Shown here one piece after another: positions 17,056-26,423 of a stretch of 64,000 nt of DNA. The stretch is from Paenibacillus prosopidis. Lineage in GTDB: Bacteria; Bacillota; Bacilli; Paenibacillales; Paenibacillaceae. The first letter of the stretch is position 1; each line of letters starts with the position of its first letter. The notes below the pieces were generated by a model. It did no database searches, was not told the origin of the DNA, and was given only the letters and a program-made list of their open reading frames with translations. The DNA lies in NCBI RefSeq assembly GCF_003337375.1, contig NZ_QPJD01000008.1:242674-306673 (forward strand), written 5' to 3'. The translations under genes were made by a program, and so were the position numbers.

Positions 17056-17997
17056 ATGACAGACAGCGCCCTGGAAACGGCGGCAAACACGGAGGCGAAA
17101 CGAAAAGCGAAGCGCTCTGGCATTTTATACTCGCAGAAGTTCGCCCCGTATTATTTTGTATTTCCGTTTCTCGTTTCCTTTGCTGTTTTTTTCGCTTATC
17201 CGGTATTGTCGGCCATCAACATGAGTTTTCAGGAGGTGCTTCCTGGTCAGGTTAAATACATTGGGCTGGATAATTACAAAGATTTATGGAATGCGACTTT
17301 TCTAAAAGCCATTTTGAATAGTACGAAATATACGATTTATACGATTGTTATACTCATACCCGTACCGCTTGTTTTGGCCGTGTTTCTACATTCGAAGCGA
17401 ATGATCGCCAAAAACTTTTTCCGTTCCACGCTGTTCATTCCTGCTCTGACCTCGGTCGTTGTAGCGGGAACTGTCTTCCGGCTGGCTTTCGGCGAGTTAG
17501 AAGGGTCATTGATGAATTCATTTGTCATGTGGCTCGGCTTCGAGAAGCAGCGCTGGCTCGGCAATGGAGCGCTGGCTATGAGCACGCTCGTTATCCTTGC
17601 GGCATGGAGATGGATCGGAATTAACTTGCTTTACTTTATGGCCGGATTACAAAATATTCCGAAGGAATTGTACGAGTCGGCGGAAATTGACGGCGCATCG
17701 ACTTGGAATAAATTTTCCCGTATTACGATTCCTCTTCTCCGGCCTATCACGATTTATGTGTTTACGATTAGTATTTACGGCGGTTATTCGATGTTTACCG
17801 AGAGTTATATGCTGTGGAACGGCAACCGGTCGCCGAATGACATTGGACTGACAATTGTCGGTTATTTATACCGGAATGGGCTGGAGCAGAATAATCTGGG
17901 TCTTGGTTCTGCCGTAGGGTTTGCGCTGCTGCTCATTACCTTTGTGATTACGATCGGTCAGCTCAAATTATTCGGTATGTTCCGGAAGGAGGAGTAA
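17056..17997 (+). CDS. MalF-type ABC sugar permease
   Basis: This 313-residue permease has six predicted transmembrane helices, the first at about 33-55 (YYFVFPFLVSFAVFFAYPV). Its EAA loop includes ESAEIDGASTW. It forms the membrane channel with the next product and imports the ligand of the lipoprotein at 15711. It starts 37 bases after the lipoprotein gene with AAGGAGGGGG upstream. Its N-terminus is rich in Lys/Arg, fitting a cytoplasmic end. Confidence 0.92.
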   Translation: MTDSALETAANTEAKRKAKRSGILYSQKFAPYYFVFPFLVSFAVFFAYPVLSAINMSFQEVLPGQVKYIGLDNYKDLWNATFLKAILNSTKYTIYTIVILIPVPLVLAVFLHSKRMIAKNFFRSTLFIPALTSVVVAGTVFRLAFGELEGSLMNSFVMWLGFEKQRWLGNGALAMSTLVILAAWRWIGINLLYFMAGLQNIPKELYESAEIDGASTWNKFSRITIPLLRPITIYVFTISIYGGYSMFTESYMLWNGNRSPNDIGLTIVGYLYRNGLEQNNLGLGSAVGFALLLITFVITIGQLKLFGMFRKEE

Positions 17998-18001
17998 CCG
18001 G

Positions 18002-18850
18002 GTGGATACGACAGTAAAAACAAAGTGGACGTTAAATCAGGTACTGCTTCTAGCTCTGTTTACTGTATTTGCCGTGTTCTCGTTATTTCCGATCGTTACT
18101 CTGACGATTGCCTCCTTTAAGCCGGCTCAGGAGCTAATGAGATTCGGTCTTAACCTGAAAATCGACCCTGACCTCTTTTCCTTAAAAAACTATACGTATT
18201 TGTTTTCCGGCGAATCATTATACTTGACCTGGTACAAAAACAGTATTGTCATAACTGCGATCTATACTGCACTGTGCTTGTTTATATCGTCGATGATTGG
18301 TTACGGGCTTGCCGTCTATAAATTTCCTCTTCGTAACCTAACGTTCACATTAGTGCTGATCACGATGATGGTACCGCTGGAAATCATTATGCTTCCGCTT
18401 TACAAGCTGTCTATTTCTTTGCAGCTGATTGATTCTATATGGGGAGTAATTCTTCCTTTTATTGCTGCTCCACTGCCGATTTTTTTCTTCCGTCAATATG
18501 CAGGCGGGCTGCCGAAGGATTTCCTGGACGCTGCGCGCGTGGACGGATGTACGGAATTCGGAATTTTTGTACGGATCATGATGCCGCTTATGGCGCCTGC
18601 TTTTTCCTCGATGGCAATTTTGCAGGCATTGTTTTGCTGGAATAACTTTTTATGGCCGTTAATCGTGCTGCGCACGAATGAGCAATTGACGATTCCAATC
18701 GGGTTATCCACTTTACTGACGCCATACGGAAATAACTTCGATATGTTGATTTCGGGTGCTGTGCTTGCCATCGTACCCATTCTGATCGTATTTCTTTTTT
18801 TTCAGAAATATTTTATCGAAGGTATGACAGCAGGCGGGGTCAAAGGTTAA
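18002..18850 (+). CDS. MalG-type ABC sugar permease
   Basis: This 282-residue partner permease has six predicted helices, the first at about 16-36. The EAA loop DAARVDGCTEF and tail FIEGMTAGGVKG are typical of MalG-type subunits. The start is GTG at 18002, 4 bases after the MalF stop, with GGAGGAG inside the end of the previous gene, so translation is coupled. It is the last gene of the operon, closed by the terminator at 18873-18923. Confidence 0.92.
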   Translation: MDTTVKTKWTLNQVLLLALFTVFAVFSLFPIVTLTIASFKPAQELMRFGLNLKIDPDLFSLKNYTYLFSGESLYLTWYKNSIVITAIYTALCLFISSMIGYGLAVYKFPLRNLTFTLVLITMMVPLEIIMLPLYKLSISLQLIDSIWGVILPFIAAPLPIFFFRQYAGGLPKDFLDAARVDGCTEFGIFVRIMMPLMAPAFSSMAILQALFCWNNFLWPLIVLRTNEQLTIPIGLSTLLTPYGNNFDMLISGAVLAIVPILIVFLFFQKYFIEGMTAGGVKG

Positions 18851-18872
18851 GCATTGCAGCACGGAAAAATAG

Positions 18873-18923
18873 AAAAGCTGTCCCGCGAGCAGAGAAATCT
18901 GCCTATAGGACAGCTTTTTTTTG
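18873..18923 (+). terminator. Terminator of the MalEFG-type operon
   Basis: AAAAGCTGTCC (18873-18883) pairs with GGACAGCTTTT (18908-18918) and a run of eight T follows. The A run ahead of the stem could let it act for the opposing kinase fragment too. Confidence 0.9.
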
Positions 18924-18940
18924 CTGAGCGATAAATTGAT

Positions 18941-19319
18941 TTACCGTCCAGGAATACGAATGGTAACTGTCGTTCCGATACCGAGCCGGCTATATACCGT
19001 GACGCCATAGGAGTCGCCGTACAATAGCTTAATCCGATTGTCTACATTACGAATGCCGTAGCCTGATAACGTGTCGCCGCTCTCTGGCAGCTCGCAGTCG
19101 TTTCCTCTTCTCATACCCATGCCGTCATCAATGATTTTTAACAAGATATCAGGACCTTCCCGGTATGCTTTAATGATGATATTGATACCAAGCTTGTCGT
19201 CCCAAATGGCATGATTAATACAGTTTTCCACAAACGGCTGCAGCGTTAGCTTGACGATCGGGCAGGGCAGCACCGACTCCTCGATTTGATAATGGACGCG
19301 GAGCAGGTCGGTGAATCTC
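18941..19319 (-). pseudogene. C-terminal remnant of a YesM-type sensor kinase
   Basis: The roughly 125 residues are the last part of a YesM kinase: RFTDLLRVHYQIEE, N-box LQPFVENCINHA, G1-box IIDDGMGM, then YGIRNVDNRIKLLYG and GIGTTVTIRIPG. The transmembrane, sensor and His-acceptor regions are missing. Homology stops abruptly near 19319, where a piece of another gene on the opposite strand begins. It cannot work as a kinase. It may mark a fourth YesM/YesN locus that was lost. Confidence 0.8.
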
Positions 19320-19321
19320 AC

Positions 19322-19645
19322 TTGCTGGCCCCTTATGATTTGCCAGGCCGTTATGAATGTACGGAAATCGACAAGATGGCCATCAAAAACCTGTCTGATT
19401 CCGTTTTCGATTCAGCGATTTATGATGGGCTTGGTCCGCAGAGCGGAACGCCTGAGGCTTTGAATGAGCAGAAGGTGAACGATATCTTGAAGCAGGCCTT
19501 AACGAAGGCGATCATGGCCAAAACTGCGGATGATGCCAACGGCATCTATGACAAAATGCTGAATGATATGAAATCGGCTGGCGATGAGAAGGTCGAAGCT
19601 GTATATTCGAGCAACTACAATGCACGTAAGGATTTGTGGAAATAA
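19322..19645 (+). pseudogene. C-terminal remnant of a sugar-binding lipoprotein
   Basis: From about LLAPYDLPGRYECTEID the frame encodes about 107 residues resembling the C-terminus of LplA-type binding proteins, with the KAIMAKTADDANGIYDKML helix and final ARKDLWK. There is no start region, signal peptide or N-lobe. It abuts the kinase remnant head to head, so a deletion or inversion joined them. The normal terminator of the lost gene survives at 19665-19691. Confidence 0.7.
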
Positions 19646-19664
19646 GGGGTAGTTATTTATGGAG

Positions 19665-19691
19665 GAGGCCAGCTAAAAGCTGGCTTTTTTC
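19665..19691 (+). terminator. Terminator after the binding-protein remnant
   Basis: GCCAGCT (19668-19674) and AGCTGGC (19678-19684) form a 7-bp stem with an AAA loop, followed by six T. Confidence 0.85.
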
Positions 19692-19783
19692 ATATCAGAA
19701 ATGTGGAGGACGAGAGAGCAAGCGAAAAGATAGCATTATTTGAAAGGCTGGACATAGATTCCTCTAGGGGGCTAGTCGTCTGA

Positions 19784-19888
19784 GATCTATGGAACGGAAG
19801 CGAATGGCAGGTTGCGGCAGGTGCGAGCGAATTGCAAATGGAGCTGGCGCCTTCCGAGTCGAAGCTGCTGCTGATCAAGCAGCCTTAA
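19784..19888 (+). pseudogene. C-terminal remnant of a glycoside hydrolase
   Basis: A short open frame encodes DLWNGSEWQV, then AAGASELQMELAPSES, and ends KLLLIKQP at a TAA (19886-19888). The pattern 'lapsesklLLi' at a C-terminus is typical of beta-sandwich ends of bacterial glycosidases. The frame has a stop just upstream and no start. It is a third decayed piece in the same 1-kb stretch. The family cannot be named. Confidence 0.5.
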
Positions 19889-19973
19889 TCCATTGTGAGA
19901 AAACCGTGACCTTAGGCTTATTACCGCGTATTATCCCCTAAAGTACCATTTTTTCAGAAGGGGAGAGATCACT

Positions 19974-21023
19974 TTGAGCACAATGGATCAAGACCAGAAC
20001 CAGAGCCAGACTCAAATGAACCGCAAGCCGCCTGAGTTCAAGCCAGGTACGGTCAAAAAAATCGTCATAGGGCTTGCAGCCGCAATCATTATTATTTATC
20101 TGGGGTCATCGTCGTTCTATACGGTACAAGAGCAAGAGCGGGCAGCCATCCTGACATTCGGTAAGTATACGGGGGAGAACTCAGCAGGGCTGCACTTTAA
20201 GTGGCCGTATCCGATACAACAAGTCATTACTGTTCCGGCGGAGCTGACGCAGCGAATTCATATCGGTTATCGTCAGAACGGGGACGAAGTGATTCCCGTT
20301 GACGAGGAAGCAATGATGATCACGGGTGATGAAAATATCGTATCCGCAGACGCTGTCGTGCAGTGGAAGATAAGCAATATTCATGATTATTTGTACAATA
20401 TTGATGATCCGGAGCAATTTTTACGCAATGCGGCAAGCTCATCGATTCGTTCGGTAATCGGCTCGGAAAAGCTGGATTACGCCATTACGGATGGTAAAAC
20501 GGTTATTCAAGACAAGGTTCGGGAGAGACTGCTGGAGCTGCAGGCTAAATACAACACAGGCATTCAAATCATCGATATTAAATTCCAGGATATCGAGCCG
20601 CCTAGCGGTCAGGTAGCGGAAGCGTTCCGGGAAGTAACGAACGCGCGGGAAGAGAAAAATACGAAGATCAATAATGCGGCCAAATACGAGAATGACCGCA
20701 TTCCGAAAGCGCGAGGCGAGGCTCAGGCGCTTATCGAGAACGCGGAAGGCCAGAAGAAGTCGAGGATCCTGAACGCGGAAGGTGACGTGGCCAAGTTCAA
20801 TGCGATATTCGGAGAGTACAAAAATAATCCGGGCGTCACGCAAAGCCGTTTAGTACTCGAGACGTTAGAGAAAATATTGCCTAACGCCCAAATTTTCATA
20901 ACGAATTCGAACAGCGATACGGTCAATTACTTGCCGTTAAATGAACTGCTGCGAAACGGATCGTCGAATAATTCGGCCACGCCGCCTGCCGCAAATGCTC
21001 CGCAAGGAGGCGATGCCGAGTGA
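19974..21023 (+). CDS. hflK: FtsH protease modulator HflK
   Basis: This 349-residue band-7/SPFH membrane protein partners with HflC to control the FtsH protease. It has a short polar N-terminus, one transmembrane helix (about 29-46, VIGLAAAIIIIYLG), the SPFH domain with VQEQERAAILTFGKY, a coiled segment ENAEGQKKSRILNAEGD, and a Ser/Asn/Ala-rich C-terminus. I choose the TTG start at 19974, with GGGGAG 8 bases upstream; the next ATG is 3 codons later and too far from that site. It overlaps hflC by 4 bases. Confidence 0.93.
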   Translation: MSTMDQDQNQSQTQMNRKPPEFKPGTVKKIVIGLAAAIIIIYLGSSSFYTVQEQERAAILTFGKYTGENSAGLHFKWPYPIQQVITVPAELTQRIHIGYRQNGDEVIPVDEEAMMITGDENIVSADAVVQWKISNIHDYLYNIDDPEQFLRNAASSSIRSVIGSEKLDYAITDGKTVIQDKVRERLLELQAKYNTGIQIIDIKFQDIEPPSGQVAEAFREVTNAREEKNTKINNAAKYENDRIPKARGEAQALIENAEGQKKSRILNAEGDVAKFNAIFGEYKNNPGVTQSRLVLETLEKILPNAQIFITNSNSDTVNYLPLNELLRNGSSNNSATPPAANAPQGGDAE

Positions 21024-21886
21024 AAAGAAATCAATGGATTGGTCTCATTGCAGGCGTGCTTGTTCTAATTCTCGCATCAGGCTCGATGTATATCGTGAAG
21101 GAAGGCGAATATAAGGTCGTTCTCAAGTTTGGTGAAGCCGTGAGGGCAGTAGGAGAACCGGGTTTGAAGTTTAAAATTCCGTTTATCGAGAATGTTTCGA
21201 CGCTCCCTAAATATCAGATGACGTATGAGAGCAGCCCGACGACGATTTTAACGAAGGATCAGAAGCCGATCGTCGTCGATAATTACACCGTATGGCGGAT
21301 TAAGAACGCCTCGCAATTTTTACGAACCGTTCAGTCGGTCGGCGGCGGCATTCAACGTATTGATGAAGCGGTGTATAACTCGGTTCGCCGTAAGCTTTCG
21401 GAGGTAAATTACGATAACATCATCAGTGAAAATACGGCGCGAGGCAACATTAACGACGAGATCACGAAAGACGTTATAGAGGCATTGACGCGAGATAATT
21501 ATGGTATCGAAGTTATAGACGTACGCATTAAGCGTACCGATTTGCCGGAGGAAAATAAGCAAAGCGTGTATAACCGGATGATCTCGGACCGTCAATCGAT
21601 CGCGGCAAGGTATTTGTCCGAGGGTGACGAGGAGTCGCGCAAAATCACTTCTAAAGCTGATCGTACCGCTACCGAGCTGCTTGCTCAGGCGGAGGCCGAT
21701 GCGAAGAAGATTATCGCTGAAGGCGAACGTGAAGCGGCAAAAATTTATAATAAAGCGTATGGCAGCGATCCGCAGTTCTATAACTTTTACCGGACGCTGG
21801 AAAGCTATGTAACGACTTTGCAAAATGAACCGGTCATCATGATACCGATCGATTCGCCATATGCCAAAATATTGTTAGGCCAGTAA
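21020..21886 (+). CDS. hflC: FtsH protease modulator HflC
   Basis: This 288-residue SPFH protein has an N-terminal transmembrane helix (about 5-23), then KEGEYKVVLKFGEAV, the IDVRIKRTDLPEE segment and AEADAKKIIAEGEREAAKIY coiled region, as in HflC. The GTG start overlaps the hflK stop (GTGA), indicating coupled translation. With HflK it forms the extracytoplasmic-side cage around FtsH. The gene pair has no link to the sugar loci around it. Confidence 0.93.
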   Translation: MKRNQWIGLIAGVLVLILASGSMYIVKEGEYKVVLKFGEAVRAVGEPGLKFKIPFIENVSTLPKYQMTYESSPTTILTKDQKPIVVDNYTVWRIKNASQFLRTVQSVGGGIQRIDEAVYNSVRRKLSEVNYDNIISENTARGNINDEITKDVIEALTRDNYGIEVIDVRIKRTDLPEENKQSVYNRMISDRQSIAARYLSEGDEESRKITSKADRTATELLAQAEADAKKIIAEGEREAAKIYNKAYGSDPQFYNFYRTLESYVTTLQNEPVIMIPIDSPYAKILLGQ

Positions 21887-21889
21887 ATG

Positions 21890-21938
21890 AGAAGCCGTGT
21901 TCTATCCGTTATTTTGGATAGAGCTCGGTTTTTCTTTT
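21890..21938 (+). terminator. Terminator of hflKC
   Basis: CTATCC/GGATAG and outer AAGCCG/CGGTTT arms form an interrupted stem directly after the hflC stop, followed by five T. Confidence 0.75.
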
Positions 21939-22024
21939 GCCTGCTTCTTTATTTATGCCTAATTGCAAGGTAAGATGAACGTATATAATTCGACAAATTA
22001 CACGGAAATCAACAGGGGGAGCGA

Positions 22025-23746
22025 ATGAATAAGGAAACCCGCAGAAAAACGTTTATACCGTTTACTTATAAAATGATGATTCCATACCTCATACTGGTTT
22101 TGTTGACTGATGTGTTTATCGGTTATATTTCTTATACCATGCTTATTGAATCAAGGACGGAAATGGCTGAGACTAATATTCGTACGGCTATGGAACAGAC
22201 CAGAAATAATGTGAAGTATCAGCTGGATGAAATAACGCGAATGTCCGACACACTGTTCAGCAGTCTATCCTTTCAACGGGCGCTTCAAAGAAAAGGTGAT
22301 CCTTTGCAAAATTACCTTACCATGATGGATGAGATCGTCCCGCAAATGAAAGGGCCGCTTCAATTGTATGGCAATAATATCCGGCTTCTCGTTTATACGA
22401 CAAATGAAGATCTAAATTATATTCAAGGCGACGATTTGACGGAACAGATTAAGGACAGCGACTATTATGTTCTCCCCATAAATGAAATTGCGAACAGCAG
22501 TTGGTTTCAAGCACTAAAGGATTCAGATATGGATAATCTTTGGCTGCAGGTCGACAGTGATAAAAAGCTGGAACACATCTCCCATTTTCGAAAATTGGTA
22601 TCCTACAGCGACTATAAAACCGTTATCGGGTATGTTAGAATTACAACCCGGCTTACCGATCTTCTTGGCGACTTTAATTCTTTTCCGGTTGAGGAAGGCA
22701 TTATCCTGCGACTATTCGATGAAACCTCGGGAACTAATTTGTTTCAGCGTGGTGAAACGAGTCAAAGGATCAGCGCTGAATCGTTTCTTATATTGAGGGA
22801 GAGCATTCCGGAAACGGGCTTTGTCATTGAAACGCTGGTACCCTATTCATACCTTGAAAAAGACGCCAGCAGATTGCAGTCCGTTATTATAATGGTGTGT
22901 TCGATCAGTTTCTTGTTTATGGCTTTTATCGGATTTATAGTGGCAAGATTGTCGGGGCGCAAGATGAAGCGTATTGTAGCCTTTTTGCGTTCTTTCCAGG
23001 AGGGTAATTTCCAGAAAAGGATACGGTTCAGCGGAAACGATGAATTTGTCCATATTGCCGATGCATTTAATGTTATGGCTACAAATACGCAGGAGCTTAT
23101 TAATCGGGTTTATGTGCAGGGTATACAAAAAAAGCAAGCGGAGCTGGAGGCGCTGCAGGCTCAAATCAATCCTCATTTTCTTTATAATACGCTCTCAACG
23201 ATAAGCAGTCTTGCTAACCTCGGGGAGACGCAAAAAGTAACCGGCATGGTCAGCGGACTTGCGAAGTTTTACAGACTTTCTCTAAACCAAGGGAACGTTT
23301 ATATCCCTCTTGAAAAAGAACTGGAACAGATCGAAACCTATCTTGATATCCAGAAAGTGAAGTATGCTGATGCCTTTACCGTTTATTTTGATATAGAACC
23401 GGACATTAAAGACATTCAGGTCATCAAATTGATACTGCAGCCTTTTGTTGAAAATATTTTTAAGCATGCTTGGTTTGGTGATAAGATTGCCATCCGTATT
23501 ACCGGAAAGCGGATTGGGGATCGAATTGAGTTGAAAGTGATTGACAACGGGATAGGGATGAGGCCGAATACCGTTAAAAACTTGCTGATCGGGCCAAGCC
23601 AATTGGGCGGGTATGGTCTAAAAAATGTGGATGACCGTATTAAGCTCAGGTACGGCGATGAGTTCGGCATTCATATCGGGAGCATTTACGGAGGGGGAAC
23701 TACGGTGCAAATCTTACTTCCAGACAGGAGGCACAATCAGGAATGA
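22025..23746 (+). CDS. YesM-type sensor histidine kinase of the galactan locus
   Basis: This 573-residue membrane kinase has transmembrane helices at about 18-38 and 286-308, with an extracytoplasmic sensor between them, HAMP (about 310-360), and phospho-acceptor His384 in QAQINPHFLYNTL. The ATP-binding domain has N-box VENIFKHAW and G-box IDNGIGM. AGGGGGAG precedes the start. Its stop overlaps the start of its YesN partner (ATGA). Position upstream of an importer and galactanases suggests that it responds to galacto-oligosaccharides. Confidence 0.93.
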   Translation: MNKETRRKTFIPFTYKMMIPYLILVLLTDVFIGYISYTMLIESRTEMAETNIRTAMEQTRNNVKYQLDEITRMSDTLFSSLSFQRALQRKGDPLQNYLTMMDEIVPQMKGPLQLYGNNIRLLVYTTNEDLNYIQGDDLTEQIKDSDYYVLPINEIANSSWFQALKDSDMDNLWLQVDSDKKLEHISHFRKLVSYSDYKTVIGYVRITTRLTDLLGDFNSFPVEEGIILRLFDETSGTNLFQRGETSQRISAESFLILRESIPETGFVIETLVPYSYLEKDASRLQSVIIMVCSISFLFMAFIGFIVARLSGRKMKRIVAFLRSFQEGNFQKRIRFSGNDEFVHIADAFNVMATNTQELINRVYVQGIQKKQAELEALQAQINPHFLYNTLSTISSLANLGETQKVTGMVSGLAKFYRLSLNQGNVYIPLEKELEQIETYLDIQKVKYADAFTVYFDIEPDIKDIQVIKLILQPFVENIFKHAWFGDKIAIRITGKRIGDRIELKVIDNGIGMRPNTVKNLLIGPSQLGGYGLKNVDDRIKLRYGDEFGIHIGSIYGGGTTVQILLPDRRHNQE

Positions 23747-25299
23747 ATATCTTATTAGTTGATGATGAAGCTGTTGATCTCGAATGGCTTCGCCGCAGGG
23801 TTGTTAACAGCCATTTATCTTTGCAGGTAATCGGAACGGCCAATAACGGGTTTAGCGCTTTGAAAATTTTGGAGTCGGAGCAGGTCGATATTATCCTTTC
23901 CGATATCAGGATGCCAATTATGTCCGGCATGGAATTTGCGCGGAAGGCCAAGGAGCTGAGTCCACAGGTGCAGATCGTATTTATAAGCGGGCATGAAGAT
24001 TTCGGTTATGCGAAAGAAGCGCTTCAGCTGAGTGCCTCCGGCTATCTGCTCAAGCCTGTCGACGACGGCGAATTGTACGATATGCTGGCTTCCTTATGCG
24101 AGAAGGTGGAGAAGGAACGCGAACAGAATCGCAGCGTATCGGAGGCTTTGACGCTTGTTAATCAGGAGCTGCTATTGCGTTGGTTCAATGATCATTCCCA
24201 GGGAGAGGCCCATCATCATATAAAAGAGTTTCTAGCGCCGTTACTGCGTTGCGGCACTGCAGCAGCTATTATTGAAACCGATGATATAGAATGGAAGATT
24301 GCTGAAGAAGAACGACATGGATATATGACAAATATTTCTCGATTTATCGAAAATTTTGCTCAGGAAAAAAACATAGGCACATTAATAATAAGTCACGATT
24401 CACGCTTTGTTTTGCTTTCAACCGTTCAGGAGGAACGTTTTACCTCATTGCTTGGAGAGTTAATTCTAGCCGTTCGTCATGCTTTTCCTGTTACGATTAC
24501 GATCGGTACCGGAATGTATACAAATGAATTGAGCGGATTGCACGAGTCCTATCGGCAGGCCCAGGCTGCATTGAGCGCGAAATGGCTGTTAGGGAAAAAC
24601 AGATTGATCAAGGACGGTTCTAAGTCGTCACCGAAAGGAGCACTCGCCCCGAATATTGAAGAGAGCGTCGAACGGATGCTTCAGGCTATACTTGAATATG
24701 ATTTGGTAACGATTGATGATTGCTTATTAAAGCTGTTCAACAGAAATGTATCCATATCCCAGAAAAAAGACATATATGATCTTATTATCCGCATTACCTC
24801 TAAGCTGCATGCAGATTTGCTGCAGCGAAACGAAAACTTGTATGAGCTTCTAAAATGGGAATCTCATCAACCAGCCGTTTTATTCCAGTTCGAAACGATG
24901 GATGATATCCTCTCATGGCTCCGAAGAAGATTTTTTGAATTGTCGGAGCTGCTGTATGTCAAAAAGCAAAAGCAAAAACGAAAACTGGTAGAGGAAATCA
25001 TAAAGTATCTCGAAGAAAAGCTGGAGCACCGCGTTACGCTCAAGGAGGTTGCGGCAAACTTCGATTTTACGCCCAATTATCTCGGGTCTTTATTCAAAGA
25101 GGAGACAGGCATTCTTTTCAGCGATTTTTTGAACGAGATGAGGATGAACCGGGTGTGTCAATTGCTTACCGATCCTACGCTTAAAGTATATGAAATTGCC
25201 GAACGCGTAGGGTATAAAAATATCATTTATTTTAACCGGCAGTTTAAACAATCAACGGGGATGACACCAGGTGAGTACCGGAAAAAGAACAAAATCTAA
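23743..25299 (+). CDS. YesN-type response regulator of the galactan locus
   Basis: This 518-residue protein has a receiver domain with DD at 7-8, phospho-acceptor Asp54 in LSDIRMP and KP in YLLKPVD. A long helical middle region follows, then a C-terminal AraC-type HTH (about 415-515; YKNIIYFNRQFKQSTGMTPGEYR). Its translation is coupled to the kinase by a 4-base overlap. It likely activates the permease operon that starts at 25488 beyond a terminator at 25312-25352, so a separate promoter drives the importer. Confidence 0.93.
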   Translation: MNILLVDDEAVDLEWLRRRVVNSHLSLQVIGTANNGFSALKILESEQVDIILSDIRMPIMSGMEFARKAKELSPQVQIVFISGHEDFGYAKEALQLSASGYLLKPVDDGELYDMLASLCEKVEKEREQNRSVSEALTLVNQELLLRWFNDHSQGEAHHHIKEFLAPLLRCGTAAAIIETDDIEWKIAEEERHGYMTNISRFIENFAQEKNIGTLIISHDSRFVLLSTVQEERFTSLLGELILAVRHAFPVTITIGTGMYTNELSGLHESYRQAQAALSAKWLLGKNRLIKDGSKSSPKGALAPNIEESVERMLQAILEYDLVTIDDCLLKLFNRNVSISQKKDIYDLIIRITSKLHADLLQRNENLYELLKWESHQPAVLFQFETMDDILSWLRRRFFELSELLYVKKQKQKRKLVEEIIKYLEEKLEHRVTLKEVAANFDFTPNYLGSLFKEETGILFSDFLNEMRMNRVCQLLTDPTLKVYEIAERVGYKNIIYFNRQFKQSTGMTPGEYRKKNKI

Positions 25300-25311
25300 T
25301 CTCAACTGATA

Positions 25312-25352
25312 TCGAAAGCTCGCGTCTAAAGCAGACCGCGGGCTTTTCTTGT
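25312..25352 (+). terminator. Terminator of the galactan-locus sensor pair
   Basis: AAAGCTCGCGTCT pairs with AGACCGCGGGCTTT with one mismatch and one bulge, followed by TTTTCTT. It separates the regulators from the importer genes. Confidence 0.75.
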
Positions 25353-25487
25353 TATTTGCATCGAAGTATAAACTTATTATTTGCAAATCGTAGATTAAGT
25401 ATTACTTTTAGTTGCTTTCCTTAATTTTTCTGACCCCGGCCGCTTTATATAATGAGTACACAGAGAGATTACGAGAGGAGAGTACAG

Positions 25488-26408
25488 ATGAACCGAAGCG
25501 GATTTTGGGGCGATGTCCTGAAACAAAGAATGTTGCTATTGATGCTGACACCAGCGGTATTGTTTTTTCTCTTATTCGCTTATGTGCCGATGGCCGGTAT
25601 CGTTCTTGCTTTTAAACAGTTTAATTATGGGGGCGGAATTTTTGGAAGCCCATGGAACGGTTTAGATAATTTCCGGTTCTTTTTTGAGTCGGGAAATGCA
25701 TGGATGGTTACAAAGAATACCGCGCTATATAATATCGCTTTCATAGTCGTGAATAACGTGCTCCAAATCGCCGTAGCGATCCTGTTGTTTGAGGCGGTGG
25801 GAAAATGGTTCCGGAAAATAACGCAAACCGTTCTGTTTCTGCCTTACTTCATTTCTTGGGTTGTAGTCGGCGCTATCGCGTATAACTTGTTTAACTACGA
25901 TGTAGGAACGATTAACTCGATCCTGAACGCGTTTGGCATAGAGCCGATCGATATTTACAATACGCCAGCCTATTGGCCCTTCATTTTGGTGCTGGTCTCC
26001 GCATGGAAGGCGCTTGGATACGGATCGGTCATGTATCTGGCAGCCATTACCGGGATTGATACTGAAATGTACGAAGCTGCCGAAATTGACGGCGCTAATG
26101 TCTTTCAACGAATCTTCCATATAACGGTCCCTAACCTCTATCCGACCATCATTATTTTGGTGCTGCTCGCGATTGGAAACATCTTTAGAGGCGACTTCGG
26201 AATGTTCTATAACATGGTCGGAAATAACGGCCTATTGTTCTCCTCCACCGATGTGATCGACACCTTCGTTTTCAGGTCGCTTACCACATCAAATGAAATC
26301 GGATTATCAGCTGCAGCAGGTTTTTATCAGTCCGTTCTTGGTTTTGCGACGATCTTGCTGGCAAACTATGCGGTGCGTAAATATGACAAAGATCACGCTT
26401 TGTTCTAA
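25488..26408 (+). CDS. LplB-type ABC sugar permease (galactan locus)
   Basis: This permease of about 306 residues has six predicted helices, the first beginning LLLMLTPAVLFFLLFAY. Its EAA loop contains EAAEIDGANVF. I place the start at ATG 25488, with GAGAGGAG 7 bases upstream. An in-frame ATG at 25452 overlaps a TATAAT (25448-25453) that is more likely the -10 box. The tail NYAVRKYDKDHALF is typical of the subfamily. It acts with the next permease and the lipoprotein at 27419. Confidence 0.9.
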   Translation: MNRSGFWGDVLKQRMLLLMLTPAVLFFLLFAYVPMAGIVLAFKQFNYGGGIFGSPWNGLDNFRFFFESGNAWMVTKNTALYNIAFIVVNNVLQIAVAILLFEAVGKWFRKITQTVLFLPYFISWVVVGAIAYNLFNYDVGTINSILNAFGIEPIDIYNTPAYWPFILVLVSAWKALGYGSVMYLAAITGIDTEMYEAAEIDGANVFQRIFHITVPNLYPTIIILVLLAIGNIFRGDFGMFYNMVGNNGLLFSSTDVIDTFVFRSLTTSNEIGLSAAAGFYQSVLGFATILLANYAVRKYDKDHALF

Positions 26409-26423
26409 AACGGAGGGATAACA

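Noticed and set aside
19286..19645. A separate small protein starting at 19286
   Set aside because: The first residues come from the antisense strand of the kinase remnant, and only the part from about 19322 resembles a binding protein, so it is a fused remnant rather than a gene.
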